Made by a program: the position numbers and the translations under genes. Under the pieces are notes generated by a model, which ran no database searches, was not told the origin of the DNA, and saw nothing but the letters and a program-made list of their open reading frames with translations. A stretch of 5,917 bases of DNA, from assembly GCA_018610095.1 (NCBI GenBank), contig JAHEOB010000183.1, positions 1 to 5,917 of the forward strand. Reading direction: 5' to 3'. The number at the start of each line of letters is the position of its first letter. Positions within the stretch are counted from its first letter, which is position 1. The DNA comes from Halothece sp. MAG. Lineage in GTDB: Bacteria > Cyanobacteriota > Cyanobacteriia > Cyanobacteriales > Rubidibacteraceae. Positions 1 to 4,889 of this stretch are shown piece by piece.

Positions 1-186
1 AGGTGGATTTTCCACAAGCGTTTGAATTGTTCCACTGGGAAGTTTGGCAAACGCATCATCCGTTGGGGCAAATACGGTAAACGGTCCGTCACTGGCTAAC
101 GTATCAACTAAGTCGGCTACTTTAACGGCTTGAACTAAAGTTTGGAACGAATCATTATTAACTGCAATGTCAACAATCGTTGCCAT
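1..186 (-). CDS. Fasciclin (Fas1) domain protein, N-terminal part (3' end outside window)
   Basis: The reverse strand from the ATG at 186-184 stays open for 62 codons to the window edge. The protein begins MATIVDIAVNNDSFQTLVQA and continues with a VADLVDTL stretch, then DGPFTVFAPTDDAFAKLP at about residues 38-55. That last stretch (TVFAPTDxAF) is the H1 signature of Fas1 domains. Translation starts straight into the domain with no signal peptide, as in the short (about 130-140 aa) single-domain cyanobacterial Fas1 proteins, so a cytoplasmic or non-classically exported protein is likely. Family knowledge: Fas1 domains mediate adhesion or protein interaction in secreted proteins; the role of these small bacterial forms is poorly defined. 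The start is fixed by an AAGGAG ribosome-binding site 5 nt upstream. The gene lies downstream of the macrodomain gene on the same strand, 246 bp away, so it probably has its own promoter. Family call is confident; function is not. Confidence 0.92.
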   Translation of the reverse strand, partial: MATIVDIAVNNDSFQTLVQAVKVADLVDTLASDGPFTVFAPTDDAFAKLPSGTIQTLVENPP

Positions 187-192
187 CGCTAA

Positions 193-198
193 CTCCTT
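193..198 (-). promoter_or_regulatory. Ribosome-binding site of the Fas1 gene
   Basis: The plus-strand CTCCTT reads AAGGAG on the coding strand, with 6 nt between it and the ATG at 186-184. This strong Shine-Dalgarno match fixes the Fas1 start. Confidence 0.8.
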
Positions 199-222
199 AT
201 TTTGACGCTCGACATCTTTAAT

Positions 223-240
223 TCAATTATATATAATTGA
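223..240. repeat. 18-bp perfect palindrome with embedded TATAAT, candidate promoter/operator of the Fas1 gene
   Basis: TCAATTATATATAATTGA equals its own reverse complement over all 18 bases. It sits 37 bp upstream of the Fas1 start codon. Because it is symmetrical, it carries TATAAT on both strands; the minus-strand copy is at 226-231 and could be the -10 box of the Fas1 gene, giving a leader of roughly 30 nt. No good -35 box is seen 16-18 bp upstream (TTTATG is the best there). Inference: a -10 element, or a dimeric regulator site overlapping it. AT-rich palindromes also arise by chance, so confidence is modest. Confidence 0.4.
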
Positions 241-259
241 TACGAATTCATAAAATGAT

Positions 260-366
260 TTTCTTAATCGTAACCATTGATAAAATATTATTTTAAGAAA
301 GCGAAATCCTACTTATTATCGAGAAACGCCTCCGGAGCGCGATCGCGCATTAACCAGTTTAAGAAA
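260..366. repeat. Three copies of TTAAGAAA in the Fas1 upstream region
   Basis: TTTCTTAA at 260-267 is the inverse of TTAAGAAA at 293-300, and a further direct copy lies at 359-366 inside a small hairpin. All lie between the macrodomain stop and the Fas1 start, upstream of the 18-bp palindrome. They may be binding sites for one regulator, but the 8-mer is AT-rich and the region is strongly AT-biased, so this is suggestive only. Confidence 0.25.
339..346. repeat. HIP1 octamer (intergenic)
   Basis: GCGATCGC within the longer 12-bp palindrome GCGCGATCGCGC at 337-348. It abuts a second palindrome, CTCCGGAG (330-337). Together they form a GC-rich island in an otherwise AT-rich spacer. This is the only intergenic HIP1 copy in the window. 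Confidence 0.9.
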
Positions 367-369
367 CTG
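355..369. repeat. Small perfect hairpin between the macrodomain and Fas1 genes
   Basis: CAGTTT (355-360) and AAACTG (364-369) form a 6-bp stem with an AAG loop (CTT on the other strand). It lies 64 bp beyond the macrodomain stop. It lacks a following T-run on the minus strand and the stem is weak, so it is not a convincing intrinsic terminator. Confidence 0.3.
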
Positions 370-432
370 ATGTCAACAATTTCTATCTTTAATTAAACCG
401 ATAATTCCCTTTTTCTGTCACTTTCCGAACAC

Positions 433-945
433 TTATTGATGCTTTGATAACAACTTCTGATAAATTTCATAATCTTGTTCCCCAAAACAGCAAAAAATGA
501 CTTTTTGCACTGCATTAGCCTGTTGCAATTGGTCTCGGCAGGTATTAACGGCAGTTTCTGCAGCTAACGCTTTCGGATAACCATAGGCACCGGTACTAAT
601 ACAGGGAAAGGCAATCGAAACTAACTGGTTTTGATCAGCAATTTTGAGGCTATTAATATAGCATTGTCGCAATAATTCGGGTTCTCCTTGATTGCCATCC
701 TGCCAAACAGGTCCCACCGTATGAATAATAAAACGAGCAGGTAACTGATAGCCGTTCGTTAACTTCGCTTCTCCAGTCTCACAACCGCCCAGTTTGCGAC
801 ATTCTTCTAAGAGTTCTGAACCTGCTGCACGATGGATGGCACCATCAACACCCCCACCACCCATCAAGCTGGCATTAGCAGCATTGACAATCGCATTGAC
901 TTGCAGTTCGGTAATGTCACCTTGGATGACTTCTATGGAACTCAT
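433..945 (-). CDS. Macrodomain protein, YmdB/MacroD-type O-acetyl-ADP-ribose deacetylase
   Basis: A 170-aa protein that is a single macrodomain, about the size of E. coli YmdB (near 177 aa). Visible motifs in order: QGDIT (8-12); NAANASLMGGGGVDGAIHRA (21-40), the ADP-ribose-binding loop; HTVGPVW (75-81); and PCISTGAYGYP (114-124), the diphosphate-binding loop. Asn24 and Asp34 correspond to YmdB Asn25 and Asp35, the catalytic pair. Family knowledge: such enzymes hydrolyse O-acetyl-ADP-ribose, the sirtuin by-product, and can remove ADP-ribose from acidic side chains; E. coli YmdB also modulates RNase III. Which of these applies here cannot be read from sequence. No signal peptide, so it should be cytoplasmic. 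The start has a GGGGAG ribosome-binding site. The gene is divergent from the antiporter gene and has no partner on its own strand apart from the distant Fas1 gene. Confidence 0.95.
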   Translation of the reverse strand: MSSIEVIQGDITELQVNAIVNAANASLMGGGGVDGAIHRAAGSELLEECRKLGGCETGEAKLTNGYQLPARFIIHTVGPVWQDGNQGEPELLRQCYINSLKIADQNQLVSIAFPCISTGAYGYPKALAAETAVNTCRDQLQQANAVQKVIFCCFGEQDYEIYQKLLSKHQ

Positions 946-952
946 AAAGAAT

Positions 953-958
953 CTCCCC
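953..958 (-). promoter_or_regulatory. Ribosome-binding site of the macrodomain gene
   Basis: Plus-strand CTCCCC reads GGGGAG on the coding strand, 7 nt from the ATG at 945-943. It supports this start. Confidence 0.7.
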
Positions 959-977
959 TATCAGCCCATCAAGGTGT

Positions 978-1006
978 AGTGTACCAAGAGAACCGTTTCT
1001 GATAAA
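978..1006 (-). promoter_or_regulatory. Candidate extended -10 promoter of the macrodomain gene
   Basis: On the minus strand TACACT (plus 978-983) is preceded by TGG, making an extended -10 (TGnTACACT). TTTATC (plus 1001-1006), a poor -35 match, stands 17 bp upstream. Transcription would start about 25-30 nt before the ATG. Inference from motif matching only. Confidence 0.25.
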
Positions 1007-1035
1007 ATCGCAATTTAACGAAGATTGATTGTCGA

Positions 1036-1061
1036 ATTGTCTCATTAAAGTGAGTAACAAT
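1036..1061. repeat. Imperfect inverted repeat in the macrodomain/antiporter divergent region
   Basis: ATTGTCTCA (1036-1044) and TGAG-TA-ACAAT (1051-1061) form a 9-bp stem with a 2-nt bulge and a TTAAAG loop. An overlapping longer-range pair, AATTGTC (1035-1041) and GACAATT (1062-1068), gives the segment further dyad symmetry. It lies 48-74 bp upstream of the antiporter start, where an operator or a leader hairpin would be expected. No regulator family is recognised. Confidence 0.35.
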
Positions 1062-1109
1062 GACAATTTAGTTGTTTAAAAAATCCGATTAATTGTATCA
1101 GGGCTAAGT

Positions 1110-2669
1110 ATGGAGTCGGCTATGGAAGAATCAGCAGTTATTGAAGAGAGTTTAGAGAAGTTTCTAATTGTTCTTTGTATTTCCTTGGGCGTTGCAACTT
1201 TATCACAATTTTATAGTTTTTTCCGTCAAATCCCCTATACATTACTATTAGTTATTGTCGGATTAGGGTTAGCATTTGTTGATATTCGACTGGCTAATCT
1301 TTCTCCGGAATTAATCCTACTGATTTTTTTACCGCCACTGTTATTTGAAGCAGCATGGAATATTCGTTGGCGGAACTTAAAAAACAATCTCATTCCAGTT
1401 AGTTTGTTAGCCATTGTTGGCGTCGTTATTTCTGTTGTTGGAATTGGTACCACCATAAGCTATTTTACTGAATTATCGCTTCCTATTGCTTTATTAGTGG
1501 GTGTGAGTTTAGCTGCCACAGATCCCGTTGCCGTCATTGCCCTTTTCCGAGAATTAGGCGTAGGAGAACGGCTAACGGTTTTAATGGAAGGAGAAAGTTT
1601 ATTTAATGATGGGGTTGCTGTGGTTGCCTTTAGCATCCTCGTTGCAATTCCCATGGGAACACAAGAATTTTCAGTTAGTAATACACTCGCCCAATTTGTT
1701 TCCTTTACAGGAATTGGAATTGGTGTGGGATTACTGGTTGGATTTGGGATTTCCTATTTAACGCAACGATTTGATCTCCCCTTAGTGGAACAATCTTTAA
1801 CCGTAGTTCCTGCTTATGGTACCTATTTATTAACCGAAGAATTAGGGGGATCGGGGGTTATTGGTGTGGTTACAGCAGGCTTAATTCTAGGGAATTTTGG
1901 CTCTCGCGTTGGCATGAATCCCCGAACTCGTTTATCAGTAACCGAATTTTGGGAATTTGTTGCCTTTTTTGTTAACTCCATTGTGTTTTTATTAATCGGT
2001 GATCAAATTGATATTCGCGGTTTAGCAGAAAAATGGCAATTAATTGGCGTTTCGATTTTGGCATTAGTAGTGATTCGTGGAATTACCATTTATGGGTTAG
2101 GTGCCTTGAGTGATGTTATTACCAAAAATCCCATTAGTTGGCAACAAAAAACGGTTTTATGGTGGGGTGGCTTAAGAGGTTCCGTTTCCATTGCCTTAGC
2201 TTTAAGTGTTCCTGCCATGTTAGAAGGCAGACAGGATATTATTGAAGCCGTCTTTGGCGTGGTGCTATTTACCCTATTATTCCAAGGGTTGACCATGCAG
2301 CCTCTTATTGAGAAATTAGGATTAGCCGGCGATCGCGCTGGACAAGAACAATATAGTGAATTACTCGCCCGTCGTCGCAGTTTAGAAAACGTTTTACAAC
2401 ATCTCAATGATGTTCAGCAATTTCCTGCCATTGATCAAGGATTTAAAAATAATCTCAATGACGCTATTCAAAAAGAATTAGACAACGTCAAACAACAACT
2501 TAGTCAATTACAACAAACCAATCCCGAACTAAAATCACTGGAACAAGAACAATTACAAGAAGAATTATTAGATATTGAAGTGGATACCTATGCGGAGTTA
2601 ATTCGCGCTGGCAAACTCAATAAAAATCTCTCTCCTGTGCTAGAAGAAATTATTCCCCATAAGGAGTAA
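1110..2669 (+). CDS. nhaP: CPA1-family Na+/H+ antiporter (NhaP type)
   Basis: A 519-aa integral membrane protein of the monovalent cation:proton antiporter-1 family, expected to exchange Na+ (or other cations) for H+ across the plasma or thylakoid membrane in pH and salt homeostasis. About 12-13 hydrophobic segments fill residues 18-397. CPA1 hallmarks are present: AATDPVAV at 135-142 with Asp138; GESLFNDGVA at 161-170 with the Asn166-Asp167 pair; and GGLRGSVSIALAL at 353-365 with Arg356. Asp138 has the same number as the essential aspartate I recall in Synechocystis NhaP. Residues 405-519 form a hydrophilic tail, strongly Gln/Glu-rich at 451-490 (coiled-coil-like); in cyanobacterial NhaP proteins such tails influence ion specificity and regulation. 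Start choice: ATG at 1110 has only a weak upstream AGGG, whereas ATG at 1122 has GGAG at 1112-1115 with 6-nt spacing, so the true start may be four codons in. An in-frame TAA at 1077 excludes starts further upstream. The methyltransferase gene follows after 83 bp. Family is certain; substrate range is not. Confidence 0.95.
   Translation: MESAMEESAVIEESLEKFLIVLCISLGVATLSQFYSFFRQIPYTLLLVIVGLGLAFVDIRLANLSPELILLIFLPPLLFEAAWNIRWRNLKNNLIPVSLLAIVGVVISVVGIGTTISYFTELSLPIALLVGVSLAATDPVAVIALFRELGVGERLTVLMEGESLFNDGVAVVAFSILVAIPMGTQEFSVSNTLAQFVSFTGIGIGVGLLVGFGISYLTQRFDLPLVEQSLTVVPAYGTYLLTEELGGSGVIGVVTAGLILGNFGSRVGMNPRTRLSVTEFWEFVAFFVNSIVFLLIGDQIDIRGLAEKWQLIGVSILALVVIRGITIYGLGALSDVITKNPISWQQKTVLWWGGLRGSVSIALALSVPAMLEGRQDIIEAVFGVVLFTLLFQGLTMQPLIEKLGLAGDRAGQEQYSELLARRRSLENVLQHLNDVQQFPAIDQGFKNNLNDAIQKELDNVKQQLSQLQQTNPELKSLEQEQLQEELLDIEVDTYAELIRAGKLNKNLSPVLEEIIPHKE
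2329..2336. repeat. HIP1 octamer in the antiporter gene
   Basis: GCGATCGC read in the frame that gives Gly407-Asp408-Arg409-Ala410, at the junction between the last membrane segment and the cytoplasmic tail. Confidence 0.9.
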
Positions 2670-2752
2670 GTGGTTTTCCCGCAGTTGCCAAGACTCCCTT
2701 TGATCAGATATGGTTAAAGTCTTAGTACCAATCAGTCCAAGACCCAATTGTT

Positions 2753-3511
2753 ATGAGTGAACAAACCAATATAAAAACCGACGAGAAAAAACAACATTTT
2801 GATGACATTTATGTTGCTCCATCTCCCGTTCCCTTTAAAGAGCGAATTATTGATACCCTAGACTACATTTCTGATAACAATAATCGGGCGACCTTTGATC
2901 GCTTAGTGCTGCCTTGGTTTGAAAAACAGGGCGATCGCGCCATTCCTTTTGTGGATCTCTGTTGCTGTTTCGGCAATACCACCCTCGCGATCGCGCACAA
3001 TATGACGGTTGATGAAATTCGCGAAAACTGGAAAGATGAAGCGAGTGCTTCCCAACCCTTAAAACCCCGTCGTTTCAATCTCCAAGCTACTGGCATTGAT
3101 ATTTCCGAAAACGCGGTTAATTATGCTAAAAATGCGGGGTTATTTGAAAACGTTATTCAAGCGGATCTCAATAATCCCTCTCCCGAGAAAAAAGAAGCTG
3201 TGGTCAATGCCATGAATGAAGCGGATTTCTTCGTTTGTACCGCTTCCTTGCCCTATTTAGAACCGGAGACGGTGGAATATTTGATTGATGCTTTTGCCAG
3301 TGCCCCGAGAGAAGGGTATGCCCTTGTCAACTTTCTCAATCCCTTTACCTTAGAGAAAGCAGATGCCACCAAGCGATTGCTGCTGAACCATTTAGAGTTT
3401 GTGGGCAGTACTGCAACGCGACATCGTCGTATGTCTCAACTGGAACAGGAAAACTATCCTGGGGAAGAATGGTCACTATTAGAAATTTGGGTGCTAAAAC
3501 GCAATCCCTAA
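2753..3511 (+). CDS. Class I SAM-dependent methyltransferase-like protein, substrate unknown
   Basis: A 252-aa soluble protein with the layout of a Rossmann-fold methyltransferase. Motif I is PFVDLCCCFGNTT at 65-77: the aspartate and one glycine remain, but the usual DLGCGxG is replaced by three cysteines (70-72) and Phe. Motif II is ATGIDIS at 112-118, with Asp115 placed to bind the SAM ribose. QADLN (136-140) fits the acidic adenine-binding loop, and FFVCTASLPYLEP (159-171) fits strand 4 and the post-II motif. The N-terminal 20-30 residues are polar and probably form a cap or flexible arm. There is no membrane segment or signal. No specific subfamily is recognised and the methyl acceptor cannot be inferred. 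The ATG at 2753 has no Shine-Dalgarno sequence, but the next Met is residue 84, after motif I, so this start is the sensible one. The gene sits 83 bp after the antiporter and 85 bp before eno on the same strand. Confidence 0.8.
   Translation: MSEQTNIKTDEKKQHFDDIYVAPSPVPFKERIIDTLDYISDNNNRATFDRLVLPWFEKQGDRAIPFVDLCCCFGNTTLAIAHNMTVDEIRENWKDEASASQPLKPRRFNLQATGIDISENAVNYAKNAGLFENVIQADLNNPSPEKKEAVVNAMNEADFFVCTASLPYLEPETVEYLIDAFASAPREGYALVNFLNPFTLEKADATKRLLLNHLEFVGSTATRHRRMSQLEQENYPGEEWSLLEIWVLKRNP
2931..2938. repeat. HIP1 octamer in the methyltransferase gene (first copy)
   Basis: GCGATCGC encoding Gly60-Asp61-Arg62-Ala63, just before the strand leading into SAM motif I. Confidence 0.9.
2987..2994. 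repeat. HIP1 octamer in the methyltransferase gene (second copy)
   Basis: GCGATCGC read in a different frame, within Leu-Ala-Ile-Ala-His (residues 78-82), just after motif I. It lies only 48 bp from the first copy, so the two octamers bracket the SAM-binding loop. Confidence 0.9.
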
Positions 3512-3583
3512 TACCGAATCTGACAGCTAAAAATGGCACAATGGCAATGTTAGCGGAATCCTTTTCACCGAAGTTGCAGGAAC

Positions 3584-3588
3584 AGGAG
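3584..3588 (+). promoter_or_regulatory. Ribosome-binding site of eno
   Basis: AGGAG with an 8-nt spacer to the ATG at 3597. It is the best plus-strand ribosome-binding site in the window and fixes the enolase start. Confidence 0.8.
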
Positions 3589-3596
3589 ACAATTCC

Positions 3597-4889
3597 ATGT
3601 ATAATCCCGAAACAGCCATTGAAGCCATTAGTGCCAGAGAAATTCTTGATTCCCGAGGCAGACCCACGGTTGAGGCAGAAGTGCAGTTAGTCAGTGGGGT
3701 AATTGGGATGGCGCAAGTTCCCAGTGGGGCATCCACAGGCACATTTGAAGCCCATGAACTGCGAGATGGGGATCATCGTTATGGGGGTAAAGGCGTTCTA
3801 AAAGCGGTGAATAATATCCAAGAAAAACTCTATCCCAGCCTGATGGATTTAGATGCCTTGGATCAACTGAGCATTGACCAAGCGATGAAGGAGCAAGATG
3901 GTTCCGATAATAAATCGAATATCGGGGCAAATGCTATCTTGGCGGTTTCCTTGGCAACAGCAAAAGCAGCAGCCGACCATTTAATGCTTCCCCTTTACCG
4001 TTATTTAGGCGGCCCCATGGCAAATGTCTTGCCCATCCCCTTCATGAATGTCATTAACGGCGGGGAACATGCTGCCAATAATGTGGATTTCCAAGAATTT
4101 ATGATTGTTCCCATTGGTGCGCCCACCTTTAGTGAAGCATTGCGGTATGGTGCAGAAGTCTTTAGTGCCTTAAGCAAAGTGTTAGATGAGAAGGGATTGC
4201 TAACAGGTGTTGGAGATGAAGGGGGATTTGCTCCCAATTTAGAATCCAATGAATCTGCGTTAGAAATGTTAATGGTTGCCATTGAGAAAGCAGGCTATCA
4301 ACCAGGAGAAGAAGTGGCGCTTGCATTAGATGTGGCAGCGAATGAGTTTTATCACGACGGGAACTATCATTATGATGGAACCCCGCATTCGGGGGAAGCC
4401 TTAATTGAATATCTGGGAAACTTGGCGCAAAATTATCCCATTATTTCCATTGAAGATGGTTTACAAGAAGAGGATTGGGAGAACTGGCGCACCTTAACCG
4501 AAAAACTGGGATCGCGGTTGCAATTAGTGGGAGATGATTTATTTGTTACCAATCCCACCCGATTACACAAAGGCATTGATACCCAATCAGGAAATTCCAT
4601 TTTAATTAAGTTCAATCAAATTGGAACCATCAGTGAAACCCTAGAAACCATTGATCTCGCCCATCGCCATCAATATAGCTGTATGATTTCCCATCGCTCT
4701 GGGGAAACCGAAGATACGACGATCGCGGATTTAGCGGTTGCCACTCGGGCTGGGCAAATCAAAAGCGGTTCCCTTTCCCGTAGTGAACGGATTGCTAAAT
4801 ATAACCAACTATTGCGAATCGAACAAGAACTCGGCGATCGCGCTGTTTATGCCCCACAAGCTGGATTAGGGCCACGCTTTGGCAGTTAA
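3597..4889 (+). CDS. eno: Enolase (phosphopyruvate hydratase, EC 4.2.1.11)
   Basis: A 430-aa full-length enolase, which interconverts 2-phosphoglycerate and phosphoenolpyruvate in cytoplasmic glycolysis and carbon flow out of the Calvin cycle. The N-terminal domain has the expected AREILDSRGRPTVEAEV (13-29) and VPSGASTGTFEAHELRD (41-57, the mobile loop with Ser43). The barrel domain carries HAANNVDFQEFM (158-169), GDEGGFAP (206-213) with catalytic Glu208, Asp245, Glu286 in SIED, the GDD at 312-314 as Mg2+ ligands, catalytic Lys338 in the signature ILIKFNQIGTISE (335-347), SHRSGETED (365-373) and Lys389 in IKSGSLSRSERIAKYNQLLR. Nothing essential is missing, so it should be active as the usual oligomer. 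The start is fixed by AGGAG 8 nt upstream. Its stop overlaps that of the convergent membrane-protein gene, so no intergenic terminator exists between them. It may be partly cotranscribed with the methyltransferase gene. Confidence 0.98.
   Translation: MYNPETAIEAISAREILDSRGRPTVEAEVQLVSGVIGMAQVPSGASTGTFEAHELRDGDHRYGGKGVLKAVNNIQEKLYPSLMDLDALDQLSIDQAMKEQDGSDNKSNIGANAILAVSLATAKAAADHLMLPLYRYLGGPMANVLPIPFMNVINGGEHAANNVDFQEFMIVPIGAPTFSEALRYGAEVFSALSKVLDEKGLLTGVGDEGGFAPNLESNESALEMLMVAIEKAGYQPGEEVALALDVAANEFYHDGNYHYDGTPHSGEALIEYLGNLAQNYPIISIEDGLQEEDWENWRTLTEKLGSRLQLVGDDLFVTNPTRLHKGIDTQSGNSILIKFNQIGTISETLETIDLAHRHQYSCMISHRSGETEDTTIADLAVATRAGQIKSGSLSRSERIAKYNQLLRIEQELGDRAVYAPQAGLGPRFGS
4834..4841. repeat. 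HIP1 octamer in eno
   Basis: GCGATCGC encoding Gly413-Asp414-Arg415-Ala416 near the enolase C terminus, in the same reading frame and tetrapeptide as the copies at 2329 and 2931. Confidence 0.9.
4886..4889. other. Shared palindromic stop (TTAA) of two convergent genes
   Basis: TAA at 4887-4889 ends eno on the plus strand, and the reverse complement of TTA at 4886-4888 ends the membrane-protein gene on the minus strand. The genes therefore overlap by 4 bp tail to tail. Any transcript of either gene must run into the coding region of the other. Confidence 0.95.

Noticed and set aside
348..376. TTGACA (minus strand, 371-376) with TTAATG 17 bp downstream as a Fas1 promoter
   Set aside because: The -35 is perfect, but the -10 is poor and the leader would be about 155 nt. 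The palindrome near 226-231 is a better-placed candidate, although this one is not excluded.
433..945. Macrodomain as the antitoxin half of a DarT/DarG-type toxin-antitoxin or another defence system
   Set aside because: The motif set is that of YmdB/MacroD, the protein is a lone single domain, and no DarT-like ADP-ribosyltransferase or other defence gene is next to it.
794..979. 61-aa open frame on the plus strand opposite the macrodomain start
   Set aside because: It lies antisense to the well-supported macrodomain gene, its product is low-complexity, and it shows no family motif.
2090..2407. 105-aa open frame on the minus strand inside the antiporter gene
   Set aside because: It is a shadow of the certain antiporter coding region, with no recognisable domain.
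2670..2752. Terminator between the antiporter and methyltransferase genes
   Set aside because: AAGACT (2690-2695) and AGTCTT (2718-2723) are complementary, but the loop is 22 nt and no T-run follows.
3526..3554. GCTAA/TTAGC inverted repeat with tandem ATGGCA copies in the leader of eno as a riboswitch or attenuator
   Set aside because: A 5-bp stem around a 19-nt loop is too weak, and nothing matches a known riboswitch class.
3574..3605. Promoter-like TTGCAG and TATAAT around the eno start
   Set aside because: The TATAAT lies inside the coding sequence after the ATG and the spacer is 20 bp. A transcript from it would lack the eno start and its AGGAG site.
3469..3690. 73-aa open frame on the plus strand spanning the methyltransferase-eno junction
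   Set aside because: It overlaps the end of one real gene and the start of another in a different frame, and its product resembles nothing.
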